Positions 16,555 through 24,750 are shown, counted from the stretch's first letter. The stretch: 64,000 nucleotides of DNA from Thermodesulfobium narugense DSM 14796 (GCF_000212395.1 NC_015499.1:1437421-1501420), one strand, 5' to 3'. The notes: a model not told the origin generated them from the sequence alone. Numbers and translations are program-made.

Positions 16555-18678
16555 ATGAATAAAAATGGTTCAGCTTTGATAATCGTCTTAATAATTATGG
16601 CTTTGATATTAACTATTTCGGTAAGTTTAGCAGCTCTAGGACTAAATCCTATTAAATTTGCAGAGAAAAATGCCCTATACGATCAGGCTGTTTATGCAGC
16701 ACAGGATTTCTCGAGTCAGTATATAAACGCTATAAAACAGCAATTTATAGCAAACCAAGGACAACCTCCAGATCCAAACAGCTTAGGAATATCTACAAGT
16801 CTACAATACAATACAAGAGGTATAGGAAATCCCAATATAGAGGTGGATTTAGCAAGCGCTGATTATGTATTCTACCCTGATCAAACTAACTGGACAGATT
16901 GTCACTATGATCTTTCTTTTATAGCCAAGGATTTAAATAGTGGTAAAAATATATTGCAATACAACGTACACTTTGACATAAATAACTCTCCTCCAAACGC
17001 AGCTCTTCTCACCAATAAAGATTATAATTCAGGTGGAACATCCGGAGGCAACTGGTGGCTGGGAGGCTTTAGCAGGGTGGTAGGACCATATTACACAAAC
17101 GATAGCGTGGGCATCGCTTATTGGCAAAACGCAAACGCTAATACGAACCCTCCTACTGCACCGATGTTTGATGCTCTAAATAGATTCGTGCCCACGGCTC
17201 CAGCGCTTCCAGATTTGAGAGTTGGCGGAAACATTATATGGTATGGTACCCAACCTGTTAGTTCCTCAGACTGGAAAAAGATTGCCTATCAGGGAAATGT
17301 GGGCGTTCAGACAAATTACCCAAAATATTCTTTTGCACAAAACGTTTTGGGGAGAGGGGTCAATCTTTTACCAAATGAAGCGAAAGGAAACAGTACGCTA
17401 ACAGGCAGTAACAGCAGTTTTGTAGCTTTTAATAGCGGGTTTAGCTCTATTGTAGGAGGAAGTTATTATTCCCTATACATCAATCCAAGCGCAATAAATA
17501 GCAACTACTCTGTGGATCAATTCGAGTTCTCCTCTATGAGGATGAACTTTCAGGTTAACGGAATGTCTAAATATGCATCAATCTACAGAATTACTCTCTC
17601 ATCAGACTCAGGTAAAAGATATAGAATATGGCTAATAGATATACCAAGAGCAAGCGGTTCAACTGCTACTGACAGTGAACTATCTACAAAGATTTTTTAT
17701 GTTCAAAAATTTAATTATGGAAGTGGCAAATGGCAATATACAACAGATCCTCCATTTTCATCCTGCCCTCTTACTATAAATAGCGACAAGTGTAACCCTT
17801 ATGTAGTAACGGATAAAACAGACTTTAATCTAATATATATAAACGGTCACGTTCAAGAAATGCAAACAAGCACTCTGCCACAAGGAGATTATAACTCCTC
17901 AAGCGATCTTTATAACGCCCTAAAGCTTTCGGGTCATGGGAATGGTTCAAACGAAGACTTAGCAGATCTGGTTGCGGGGCAACCTCCTGCCAAGCCTAAA
18001 GATCCCAATAATCCCTGGCAATACTACGTGTCTGGAAGGCTTACTGTGGCAGCAGCGGGCGATATCGTAATTGGAGATGGTGGGACCAACTATCTTAATT
18101 ATAGCCTTACATATCCTGAAAGGCTCATTAATCCTGATGGGAGCTTTACATCTTATTCTGGGACAAATGACTCCAGATTTTTACTTGGGCTTGTGGCAAG
18201 GAATATATTCTTAAATGTAAAATCTAATGCCAATAAACCTCCTGCTAAGGCCGACTATGCCAATGATGGGGTAAACGTTTCTGACAATCAAACCTACTCA
18301 TTTGATGGGCAAATTCTTACCTTTGGGACTCAAACTGGGAATAATGACAATACTATAAAGGTGGGGGTATTTGATAATTATCACTATTATAGTAATGTTG
18401 CAAGCGGCGATCCTACGGACACCTCAAATTATCCATACTTCTCAGTGAATTATGGCAACGATAATTTGCTCGGCTATGCCCTCACAAGAGGTATGCTAGT
18501 TGAAAACTGGCATGGAGTATGGGGTTTCTTTAATGGTAGTGCTCTAACAAATGGTTATCAAGATGAATACGTATACGATAATCGCTTAAGATACTTTGTT
18601 ACTCCCTGGTTTCCTCTACCAAAAAATCCAAATATGCCGGCAAACTATAGCATGACGGTAGAGATAGTAAAACTATGA
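16555..18678 (+). CDS. Large PilX-like pilus protein (cassette 2)
   Basis: A 707-residue protein. MNKNG precedes SALIIVLIIMALILTISVSL, a prepilin-like signal without the Glu at position 5, as in PilX/GspK proteins. The huge extracellular part is rich in Asn, Tyr, Gly and Trp, lacks recognisable enzymatic motifs and includes SGRLTVAAAGDIVIGDG and LLGLVARNIFLNVKSN, segments seen in large PilX-type proteins. It starts two bases after the preceding stop and overlaps the next gene by 4 bases. PilX proteins are usually under 250 residues, so most of this one is probably a binding or tip domain. Confidence 0.75.
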   Translation: MNKNGSALIIVLIIMALILTISVSLAALGLNPIKFAEKNALYDQAVYAAQDFSSQYINAIKQQFIANQGQPPDPNSLGISTSLQYNTRGIGNPNIEVDLASADYVFYPDQTNWTDCHYDLSFIAKDLNSGKNILQYNVHFDINNSPPNAALLTNKDYNSGGTSGGNWWLGGFSRVVGPYYTNDSVGIAYWQNANANTNPPTAPMFDALNRFVPTAPALPDLRVGGNIIWYGTQPVSSSDWKKIAYQGNVGVQTNYPKYSFAQNVLGRGVNLLPNEAKGNSTLTGSNSSFVAFNSGFSSIVGGSYYSLYINPSAINSNYSVDQFEFSSMRMNFQVNGMSKYASIYRITLSSDSGKRYRIWLIDIPRASGSTATDSELSTKIFYVQKFNYGSGKWQYTTDPPFSSCPLTINSDKCNPYVVTDKTDFNLIYINGHVQEMQTSTLPQGDYNSSSDLYNALKLSGHGNGSNEDLADLVAGQPPAKPKDPNNPWQYYVSGRLTVAAAGDIVIGDGGTNYLNYSLTYPERLINPDGSFTSYSGTNDSRFLLGLVARNIFLNVKSNANKPPAKADYANDGVNVSDNQTYSFDGQILTFGTQTGNNDNTIKVGVFDNYHYYSNVASGDPTDTSNYPYFSVNYGNDNLLGYALTRGMLVENWHGVWGFFNGSALTNGYQDEYVYDNRLRYFVTPWFPLPKNPNMPANYSMTVEIVKL

Positions 18679-19025
18679 AATATTTACTTCTTAGTTTAAT
18701 CTTTTTATGTATATTATCTGGCGTATCTCATGCTCTTATGTGGAGTCCAGACGATCCAAATAGGCCGAAGGTTATGCCTGAAAGTAGTACTATGAGTAAC
18801 AAGAGCTCAAATAGCAGTCAGGGAGAGGCTACTTTACACTCAAATAATCAACATATTAATCAATCAAGTCAAATGCAAAACTATGCAGCTAACCAAAATT
18901 CAAATATAGTAAGTCAAAATTATAAAGCTATTAGCCCAAATGCTTTTTATTTGCAAATGCTCGCAATTTTTGTAGGAGTGGTTTTCAGTCTGTTTTTGTT
19001 TTTTAGGATATTAAAATCGAAGTAG
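18675..19025 (+). CDS. Small secreted/membrane-anchored protein of pilin cassette 2, unknown family
   Basis: A 116-residue protein. A signal peptide (MKYLLLSLIFLCILSGVSHA) is followed by a Ser/Asn/Gln-rich, probably disordered stretch (about residues 35-85) and a C-terminal membrane helix with a basic end (FVGVVFSLFLFFRILKSK). The topology suggests a periplasmic linker anchored at the inner membrane. The ATG overlaps the stop of the large PilX-like gene by 4 bases, so it is coupled to the cassette. I do not recognise it; it has no counterpart in cassette 1. Confidence 0.7.
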   Translation: MKYLLLSLIFLCILSGVSHALMWSPDDPNRPKVMPESSTMSNKSSNSSQGEATLHSNNQHINQSSQMQNYAANQNSNIVSQNYKAISPNAFYLQMLAIFVGVVFSLFLFFRILKSK

Positions 19026-19043
19026 AAATGAAGAATATTCTTC

Positions 19044-19073
19044 TTGACATTAGAAAATTTTTTGATATATTAA
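19044..19073 (+). promoter_or_regulatory. Promoter of the TonB-dependent receptor gene
   Basis: TTGACA at 19044-19049, an 18-base spacer and TATTAA at 19068-19073. Transcription from about 19080 would give a leader of about 125 bases that contains two hairpins before the start codon. Confidence 0.6.
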
Positions 19074-19102
19074 AATAAGATTAAAATTTTATTAGAAAAT
19101 AA

Positions 19103-19205
19103 ACTCTAAATGAATTAGAGTACTTTTAAATTTCTAAACTTAGTATTAAAGCCATGAAGGCTTCTTGTCTTCATGGTTTATTTTTTTAAGGGAGGTAGAG
19201 GATAT
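19103..19205 (+). promoter_or_regulatory. Candidate attenuator/riboswitch leader of the TonB-dependent receptor gene
   Basis: Two hairpins are visible. The first is ACTCTAA-ATGAA-TTAGAGT (19103-19121). The second pairs 19149-19159 (AAGCCATGAAG) with 19169-19179 (CTTCATGGTTT), loop of 9, and is followed by a run of seven T at 19181-19187 and then AAGGGAGG, the ribosome binding site. This is an intrinsic terminator shape directly before translation starts. The block AAAGCCATGAAGGCTT can instead fold as AAGCC-ATGAA-GGCTT, which would exclude the terminator. The same block and T run precede exbB. The hairpin also encodes a 11-residue reading frame (ATG 19154, stop 19187-19189). Confidence 0.6.
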
Positions 19206-21293
19206 TTGTTTATTGTGTTTGTTTTTTTGTTCTTTGCGTTTTTTTATTCAAGCTCGGCAGAAATTGGATTTTGTGATGATTCCTCTCAGTTTCAAGAAAT
19301 TGTAGTTTACGGGAACAAGGAAAAAGAGAAGAATGTAGATGTGGTAAACGTGTTCAAAGTAAACCCTGCTATGAGCTTTTCTATTACTGATTATCTCAAG
19401 GATATGGCAGGAGTAGAGATCTCAGAAAAATCTCTTCTGGGAGACACGGGCGATATAGTCAAAATAAGAGGTTTTGGCAATAACAGATTGAAAGTATTTG
19501 AGAATGGAAGAGATATCAATGCCACAGGCGTCTACGGCGGCTTTTATGTGGATTGGAGCACTATACCGCCAATAAACGTTGACTCTATTAAGGTTGTAAA
19601 AAGCGGTGTAGACGCAAAGCTTGGAGTTTTAGGCGGTGCAGTAGAGATTAAGAATAGAGTTCCAACTGGCACCCCGATAACAGAGTTATTTGGTTCATAT
19701 GGCACAAGGGATACTCAAAATTATAGATTTTATTACGAAAACAAGATAAAGGATATACCATTCAATATTTCTATCGATCATCTCTCTTCTGACCCATTTT
19801 TAAGAAACAACAATTTCCTCTCAAACTCTTTTAACTTTTCCACGGTTATTCCAAACGTTTTTGATGGCAAAATTAATGCCTCAGTCTATTATACAAAGGT
19901 AAAAAGAGGCCTTATAGTAAACAATAGAAAATCAAACGATCCTCAAAGTCCATTGTGGAATGTCCCAATTGATCCCTCATATCCTACATCACTTGGAGAA
20001 TTTATGCCGCCTGGCGGTGGTCCCACCAGGACGCCTGTAATGGGCGCTTATTGGCAAAAGGAAAAGACTCTTCTGGATCTTTCATATGAACGAGAAATAT
20101 TTGGCTGGCAGGCAAAATTCGCAGGCTTCACAAACAGAGAAGAAAGATACGAGGTAAATCCTGGGCTTCTTATAAGGGATCTAAAGCCTGACAAAACTGA
20201 TGGATTCTATATGGATTTTAGCAAGGATTTTTCAAAGCACCGCGTAAGATTTGGCTATTACTTTAAGAATCAGGGCTCAGGGGATACATTTATAATCTAT
20301 GAAAAGACAAATCCTCCTACTTACGACCAAAATAGCCCATCTAGTCAAAAGATAATTTACAATTCAGCATATCTTGATGACAGGTTTAAGATATCAAAGA
20401 AATCATCTATTTATATGGGTATAAGGTATGATAGCTTTCACGCAGAGGGAGCACCTATGTTGCAGGACGGAAGGGGGACCAACGTCCAGGGTATATCTCT
20501 CACAGGTAGTGCAATTACCCCAAGGATAAGTTTAGACTACGAACTAACCAAAAACGATACTGCAACGCTTTCAGTTTTCAAATCTGCAAGGATGCCCACT
20601 AATCCTGAATATTATTGGTGGCTTACAGGCTATAGTGGAGCAAAGCTCGCAAATGGCGCTCCTGCCCCCGGATATAGACCGGTAAATTATCTTTTAAAAC
20701 CAGAAAAAGAAAATGCAGTAGAACTTGGTATTAAAGGAAAGAGAATTGGATTTGACTACTCTATTAATGGCTATTATTACTGTATTCACGACTATATTAT
20801 GTTTCGAATTGATCCAAATCCTACAAACAGAGTGGCTTACAACGTAGATGAAGTAAATATGTATGGAGTTGAAACAACGCTCAAAAAGAAAATAAAGGGC
20901 ATTGATACAATACTAACATATACCTATCAGAGAAGCACAAAGGTTAACGATGCACTCGACAGCCAGCATCTGTTAAACGGTTTGGATTATTTTCCAAGAA
21001 ATATGGCAAATTTAACGTTTCAGAAAAAATTTGATAATGGCTTGATTTTAGATTTTGACAATCACTACGTATCAAAGCAAAATTTGCTGTATGCACCAAA
21101 TAGCAGTAAGCTTGAGCTTGTTTCGATAAAGCCTTATTATACTGCAGACCTTGGAATATCGTATCTTATGCCAAAGCACGACCTGAGGATGGATCTGATG
21201 ATCTATGACATTTTTAATAAGAAGTACCAAGAGGTATTTGGTTATCCAATGCCAGGAAGAAGCGTATTTGGATCTTTAACTCTAACTTTTTAA
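19206..21293 (+). CDS. TonB-dependent outer-membrane receptor
   Basis: Ligand-gated 22-strand barrel with an N-terminal plug. A signal peptide (residues 1 to about 18) precedes a TonB-box-like QEIVVYGN, then plug sequences (DYLKDMAGVEI, DIVKIRGFGNNRLKVFENG, IDSIKVVKSG-like, GAVEI). The C-terminus GRSVFGSLTLTF ends in aromatic Phe, as needed for barrel assembly. About 695 residues. An ATG at 19173 is in frame but lies inside the leader hairpin; a TTG at 19206, ten bases after GGGAGG, is preferred, with a GTG at 19215 as alternative. The exbB-exbD-tonB operon that would energise it is 3 kb downstream and shares its leader. Substrate unknown. Confidence 0.88.
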   Translation: MFIVFVFLFFAFFYSSSAEIGFCDDSSQFQEIVVYGNKEKEKNVDVVNVFKVNPAMSFSITDYLKDMAGVEISEKSLLGDTGDIVKIRGFGNNRLKVFENGRDINATGVYGGFYVDWSTIPPINVDSIKVVKSGVDAKLGVLGGAVEIKNRVPTGTPITELFGSYGTRDTQNYRFYYENKIKDIPFNISIDHLSSDPFLRNNNFLSNSFNFSTVIPNVFDGKINASVYYTKVKRGLIVNNRKSNDPQSPLWNVPIDPSYPTSLGEFMPPGGGPTRTPVMGAYWQKEKTLLDLSYEREIFGWQAKFAGFTNREERYEVNPGLLIRDLKPDKTDGFYMDFSKDFSKHRVRFGYYFKNQGSGDTFIIYEKTNPPTYDQNSPSSQKIIYNSAYLDDRFKISKKSSIYMGIRYDSFHAEGAPMLQDGRGTNVQGISLTGSAITPRISLDYELTKNDTATLSVFKSARMPTNPEYYWWLTGYSGAKLANGAPAPGYRPVNYLLKPEKENAVELGIKGKRIGFDYSINGYYYCIHDYIMFRIDPNPTNRVAYNVDEVNMYGVETTLKKKIKGIDTILTYTYQRSTKVNDALDSQHLLNGLDYFPRNMANLTFQKKFDNGLILDFDNHYVSKQNLLYAPNSSKLELVSIKPYYTADLGISYLMPKHDLRMDLMIYDIFNKKYQEVFGYPMPGRSVFGSLTLTF

Positions 21294-21302
21294 CCACTTA
21301 AA

Positions 21303-21330
21303 AGCCCTCAAATTCTTGAGTTTGGGGGCT
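21303..21330. terminator. Hairpin between convergent TonB receptor and trmO genes
   Basis: AGCCCTCAAA pairs with TTTGGGGGCT (one G-U wobble), loop of 8. On the minus strand it is followed by a short T run, so it fits best as the trmO terminator; it may also stop read-through from the receptor gene. Confidence 0.55.
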
Positions 21331-21739
21331 ACAACTCTTTATACTCTACGTAGGGTTTTATGTCCAGAATGGGCGTGCCATCCAACATATCAAGTCTTCT
21401 AACCTTTATTATATTATCTGATTTATCTAAAACCTCAAGTACAGAAAATCCTATTGGGTTTGGCCTATAAGGCGAACATATACTGAACACTCCTTTTTGT
21501 ATGCCTATATGAGGGGGGTATTGAATAAGCTTTTCCTGAGAGAACGGAGGTGATTTGTGAAAACAAAAGATTACACATATCTTTTCCTTTGGCTTTATAT
21601 CCCTTATTCCATCTTTATATTCAGGGGATATAACCAGCTCCCCTTCAACGTCAGAAACACTCCAGTGTCTGGGAATGCTCTCGGAACTATTTTTCACATA
21701 ACCAATAGGTACAAATTTGCATTCAATTTTATCTTCCAT
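21329..21739 (-). CDS. trmO: tRNA (N6-threonylcarbamoyladenosine-37) N6-methyltransferase TrmO
   Basis: SAM-dependent methyltransferase of the TrmO (TsaA/YaeB) beta-barrel family, which methylates t6A at position 37 of threonine tRNAs. The family signature SPYRPNPIGFSVLEV (about residues 85-99), the preceding HKSPPFS segment and the later RLDMLDGTPILDIKPYV are all present. 136 residues, close to the single-domain length. An in-frame ATG 18 bases upstream would put the ribosome binding site AAAAAGGAG inside the gene; the ATG at 21739 lies 6 bases after it and is chosen. The enzyme that helps make its substrate, TsaD, is encoded at 62233. Confidence 0.9.
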   Translation of the reverse strand: MEDKIECKFVPIGYVKNSSESIPRHWSVSDVEGELVISPEYKDGIRDIKPKEKICVIFCFHKSPPFSQEKLIQYPPHIGIQKGVFSICSPYRPNPIGFSVLEVLDKSDNIIKVRRLDMLDGTPILDIKPYVEYKEL

Positions 21740-21795
21740 AGATTTCTCCTTTTTCATATATTTTGAAATTATACTCTCTTTTTATAAAACGTTAA

Positions 21796-22473
21796 TTAAT
21801 CTTCTAATACAAATCTAATAGGCAAAATTGCTCTTGACTTAACAAATATCCCATTTTCTGTAGCCGCCTTAAAAGTTGACTGTTTTACAGCATTAATAGC
21901 TGCCTGTGCAAAATCATCATTCGTACTATCTATCACCCTAACGCCTATAAGTCGGCCATTTTCGTCAATTAATAACTCTAATACTACCTTTCCTTCAATC
22001 CCCAACCTTTTCTCTCTAACAGGATATTCTGGAATCACTCTTCTTATAAATTTCGGACCATCTGACGAACCAAATGACTTTGAATATATTTTATTGCCCA
22101 TTTCTCTCTGAGAACCATCTTTGATACCCTCACCTCTTTTGTCAGCACTTATAAAACCACTGTTAACTTGACCCGGAACATCTACACTTGAAACCTGATT
22201 AGTCGATAAATTAGTTATACTTACAGTTTGGGTATTATCAGAAACTTTTTGAGGATTTTGTTCAATTACATTTTTCTCCAAAGTCTTGCTACTCTTATCC
22301 TCATTAATCTTTTTGCTTAAATCTTTTTGACTCTCTTGAAGAGAATTTAGACTCATAATGAATATTGGTTCACTCTTTATAACGTTCGCCGCACCTAATA
22401 GAAAAACGCTGCCAAAGAGTAGTAAGTGAAATATTATGGAAAATATAAAGCTAAGAGAGAAGCGTTTGTTCAA
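21796..22473 (-). CDS. tonB: TonB energy-transducing protein
   Basis: Inner-membrane protein that spans the periplasm and transmits proton-motive force to outer-membrane receptors. An N-terminal membrane anchor (about residues 7-30) is followed by a Lys/Gln/Ser-rich linker, without the Pro-Lys repeats of enterobacterial TonB, and a C-terminal TonB domain with RRVIPEYPVREKRLGIEGKV and FAQAAINAVKQSTFKAA. 225 residues. It starts at a TTG overlapping the exbD stop by 4 bases. Third gene of the exbB-exbD-tonB operon. Confidence 0.92.
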   Translation of the reverse strand: MNKRFSLSFIFSIIFHLLLFGSVFLLGAANVIKSEPIFIMSLNSLQESQKDLSKKINEDKSSKTLEKNVIEQNPQKVSDNTQTVSITNLSTNQVSSVDVPGQVNSGFISADKRGEGIKDGSQREMGNKIYSKSFGSSDGPKFIRRVIPEYPVREKRLGIEGKVVLELLIDENGRLIGVRVIDSTNDDFAQAAINAVKQSTFKAATENGIFVKSRAILPIRFVLED

Positions 22474-22880
22474 ACTCTCTCATCCTTGAGCGTTTCTATG
22501 TTGTATCTTTCTATTCCTGCTGCCCTACACGCATCAATAGCCTTTACAACATAATCAAAATGAGTATTTTTATCAGCACGAATTTTTATAACTATATTCG
22601 GGTTATTTGCTCTAAGTGTTCTTAGAACTTCAGTAATTAATTTTGGATCAGTTTTGTCTTCATTAATAAACATCGTTCCATCACTTTTTATTGTAAGCGA
22701 AATATCTTTAAGATCTTCCTTTATAACTGCAGTTTTAGCTTGTGGCAAATCAATCGGAATAGCACCCTGAGCTATTAAAGTCGCAGTAACCAAAAATATT
22801 ATAAGAATGACTAAGACAACATCTACCAATGGAACAACGTTTATTTCTGCTATCTCGTCATCATGGTTTGGATTGTGCAT
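22470..22880 (-). CDS. exbD: Biopolymer transport protein ExbD
   Basis: Component of the ExbB-ExbD proton channel. The single membrane helix contains INVVPLVDVVLVILIIFLV, with the essential Asp in the PLVDVV motif, followed by a periplasmic domain ending in a KAIDACRAAGIERYNIET segment typical of ExbD/TolR. 136 residues. Two ATGs are possible; the one at 22880 has AGGAG nine bases upstream, whereas the upstream ATG at 22898 overlaps that site. It overlaps exbB by 20 bases and tonB by 4, so the three genes are translationally coupled. Confidence 0.92.
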   Translation of the reverse strand: MHNPNHDDEIAEINVVPLVDVVLVILIIFLVTATLIAQGAIPIDLPQAKTAVIKEDLKDISLTIKSDGTMFINEDKTDPKLITEVLRTLRANNPNIVIKIRADKNTHFDYVVKAIDACRAAGIERYNIETLKDERV

Positions 22881-23316
22881 TATTAGCGTGCTCCTCATAT
22901 ATATAGCTCAAATCTCTTGCCTTTCTAACGAAATAGTTATATGCAATTACACACGGTACAGCGACAAATAGCCCTAGTGCAGTAGAGCTAAGAGCTTCAG
23001 CAATTCCATTCATTACTATTCTTACTCCAAAATCTTGAGAAAAGGCAAGATCGTGAAACGCCTTCATAATTCCAAGTACCGTACCAAACAAGCCTATAAA
23101 TGGTGCATTACTTCCGACAGTTGCAAAAAAACCAAGTCTTTTATTAAGATTTGATCGCAGATCTGAAGGAGTATAACTAAAGAGCTCTTTTTCTATTTTT
23201 CTCATAAAAAAAATCTTTTCTAAAATAAAAGCGACAGATAAAATGCTTAAAATTATTAAAAGCACTAAAACAGGGTCCCCACCTACCATTGCAAGATTTA
23301 ATATTAGTTTTGCCAA
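22861..23316 (-). CDS. exbB: ExbB/MotA/TolQ family proton channel protein
   Basis: Membrane protein with three helices; GSNAPFIGLFGTVLGIMKAF (about residues 70-89) and GIAEALSSTALGLFVAVP are the conserved pore-lining segments. 151 residues. The preferred start is a TTG five bases after AGGAGGG. An ATG 60 bases upstream (23376) is in frame without a stop and would add 20 residues, but these are encoded by the terminator-like leader hairpin and are not ExbB-like. First gene of exbB-exbD-tonB. The related receptor gene at 19206 shares the leader. Confidence 0.9.
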   Translation of the reverse strand: MAKLILNLAMVGGDPVLVLLIILSILSVAFILEKIFFMRKIEKELFSYTPSDLRSNLNKRLGFFATVGSNAPFIGLFGTVLGIMKAFHDLAFSQDFGVRIVMNGIAEALSSTALGLFVAVPCVIAYNYFVRKARDLSYIYEEHANNAQSKP

Positions 23317-23398
23317 ACTATCCCTCCTAAAAAAATAAGCCATAAAAGCATGCGCACTTCTTGCACAAGCCTTCATGGCTTTGTCCTAAAGCTTTAAT
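23317..23398 (-). promoter_or_regulatory. Candidate attenuator/riboswitch leader of exbB-exbD-tonB
   Basis: Minus-strand leader of about 82 bases. It contains AAAGCCATGAAGGCTT, identical over 16 bases to the receptor leader, then an inner GC-rich part (TGTGC...GCGCA), then a 3' arm ending TTTATGGCTT that pairs with the block, then TTATTTTTTTA and the ribosome binding site AGGAGGG. The 16-base block can alternatively fold on itself (AAGCC-ATGAA-GGCTT). Layout and sequence of the T run and binding site match those before the TonB-dependent receptor. Confidence 0.6.
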
Positions 23399-23404
23399 TT
23401 TATA

Positions 23405-23432
23405 ATTTTATCAAATTCGATCCAAAAGTCAA
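23405..23432 (-). promoter_or_regulatory. Promoter of exbB-exbD-tonB
   Basis: TTGACT (23432-23427), 16-base spacer, TAAAAT (23410-23405) on the minus strand; the predicted start near 23398 gives a leader that begins just upstream of the shared hairpin block. Confidence 0.6.
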
Positions 23433-23520
23433 ACTTTTTTTCATCATATTTTTCGCTATTTATCAGTTTAAAACTTCATATGTTATTATATTAATATTCC
23501 AAAGCACATTGGGGGTAAAT

Positions 23521-24195
23521 ATGAAAAGGCTATATGTAGTTTTAATTTTTTTATTTTTTATAACTTTAAACACAAATTTAGCTTTTGCAAATATAGAGTT
23601 ACTAGGACCAGGTAAGTCAAGCCCCCCTGGGGATTATATATCCAATCTTAATCCCGTTCTAACCTGGAACTCTGATAAAAATAACTCATATTTTAAAGTT
23701 ACTATATATATCAGAGATAACAATTCTTTAGTGCCAAAAATTGTTAGGGAATGGCTTTTTATAAAAGATACATCTCTCAGGGTTCCAGATGGCGTTTTGT
23801 TGCCAAACAAAACTTATTTTTGGACAGTTACTGATATGCAAAGCTCTACTACAAATAATTATCTTTATTTCACCACTGTAAGTCCAATAATAGTTGAAAT
23901 TCTTGAACCAGGATCTGAAACTCCACCTGGCTCTTTTGTTAACGTAGATGATTTAAAATTTATTTGGAAGTCTGAAAACGCAGACAAAATTAATTTGATA
24001 GTATTAAGAGTTGAAAAGGAAGGAAAAACTACTATACTATCAAAAGAGTTTAATTCAAACGAAAATGAATTTGACGTCTCAAGCAATCCCGATATTAAAA
24101 AGCTCTTTACCAATGGCGATTATGAATTTTACATTGTTGCCACATCAGGAAATAACACAAAGGTAACATCAAGCAAATTTTTTAGGATAAAATAG
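23521..24195 (+). CDS. Secreted protein with two Fn3-like repeats, unknown function
   Basis: A 224-residue exported protein. A signal peptide (residues 1 to about 23, ending AFA) precedes two similar domains, each opening with a related motif: IELLGPGKSSPPGDYISNLN and VEILEPGSETPPGSFVNVDD, followed by a Trp-containing strand and FTTVSP- or FRIK-type ends. The arrangement resembles fibronectin-type or Ig-like beta sandwiches. A TTG 12 bases upstream is in frame, but its codons are the GGGGGT ribosome binding site, so the ATG at 23521 is chosen. It leads the plus-strand cluster; no function can be named. Confidence 0.7.
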   Translation: MKRLYVVLIFLFFITLNTNLAFANIELLGPGKSSPPGDYISNLNPVLTWNSDKNNSYFKVTIYIRDNNSLVPKIVREWLFIKDTSLRVPDGVLLPNKTYFWTVTDMQSSTTNNYLYFTTVSPIIVEILEPGSETPPGSFVNVDDLKFIWKSENADKINLIVLRVEKEGKTTILSKEFNSNENEFDVSSNPDIKKLFTNGDYEFYIVATSGNNTKVTSSKFFRIK

Positions 24196-24229
24196 CTACT
24201 AAATATTATATTTTTCAGGAGAGTTGGTT

Positions 24230-24733
24230 ATGGATAAAGACAATAAATTGAAGATAAATGATTTAGATATAAAACTAATAAGGCTTCTACAAGAAGATAT
24301 CCCCTTAGTAGAAAGGCCTTTTTTAGAAATATCAAAAAAGTTAAACATACCTGAAAAGGAAGTAATTTCTTGGATAAAAAAGTCTCTAAATAGTGGTCTG
24401 ATGAGAAGATTCGGAGCAAGAATTAGTCACAGAAAGATAGGTATAAATGCCAATCCAATGATAGCCTGGAAAATTCCCGAATCAAGAATAGAAGAATGTG
24501 GAAATATCCTTGCAAAAAATCCAGATGTAACTCACTGCTATGAACGAGCAACTTCAGAAGAATGGCCATATAACATCTATACAATGATACACTGCAAAAG
24601 TAAGTCAGAAGCAGACAAAATTGCCAAAAGTCTATCAGATCAGATAAAAGTATCTGACTATATCTTGTTATACAGCATAAAGGAATTAAAAAAGACCCAT
24701 ATGGCTTATTTTACAGATAAAAAGGGTAAATAA
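24230..24733 (+). CDS. Siroheme decarboxylase-type protein (AhbA/AhbB, Lrp/AsnC-like)
   Basis: Siroheme decarboxylases convert siroheme to didecarboxysiroheme in the alternative heme pathway of sulfate reducers and archaea. A winged-helix half (residues 8-60: LDIKLIRLLQEDIPLVERPF) is joined to an AsnC-like half. The segments MRRFGARISHRKIGINANPM and VTHCYERATSEEWPYNIYTM, with its His and Trp-Pro-Tyr-Asn, are typical of the Ahb/NirDLGH group and not of amino-acid regulators. 167 residues. The ATG at 24230 lies 7-8 bases after CAGGAG; the TTG at 24224 is too close. Nine bases separate it from the hemL frame. Only one subunit is in the window; active AhbAB has two. Confidence 0.85.
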   Translation: MDKDNKLKINDLDIKLIRLLQEDIPLVERPFLEISKKLNIPEKEVISWIKKSLNSGLMRRFGARISHRKIGINANPMIAWKIPESRIEECGNILAKNPDVTHCYERATSEEWPYNIYTMIHCKSKSEADKIAKSLSDQIKVSDYILLYSIKELKKTHMAYFTDKKGK

Positions 24734-24750
24734 AAAAGGGAGTGAAAAAT

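Noticed and set aside
19074-19205. Cobalamin riboswitch before the TonB-dependent receptor
   Set aside because: The leader is only about 125 bases and I see no B12-box-like conserved core; the structure is two short hairpins.
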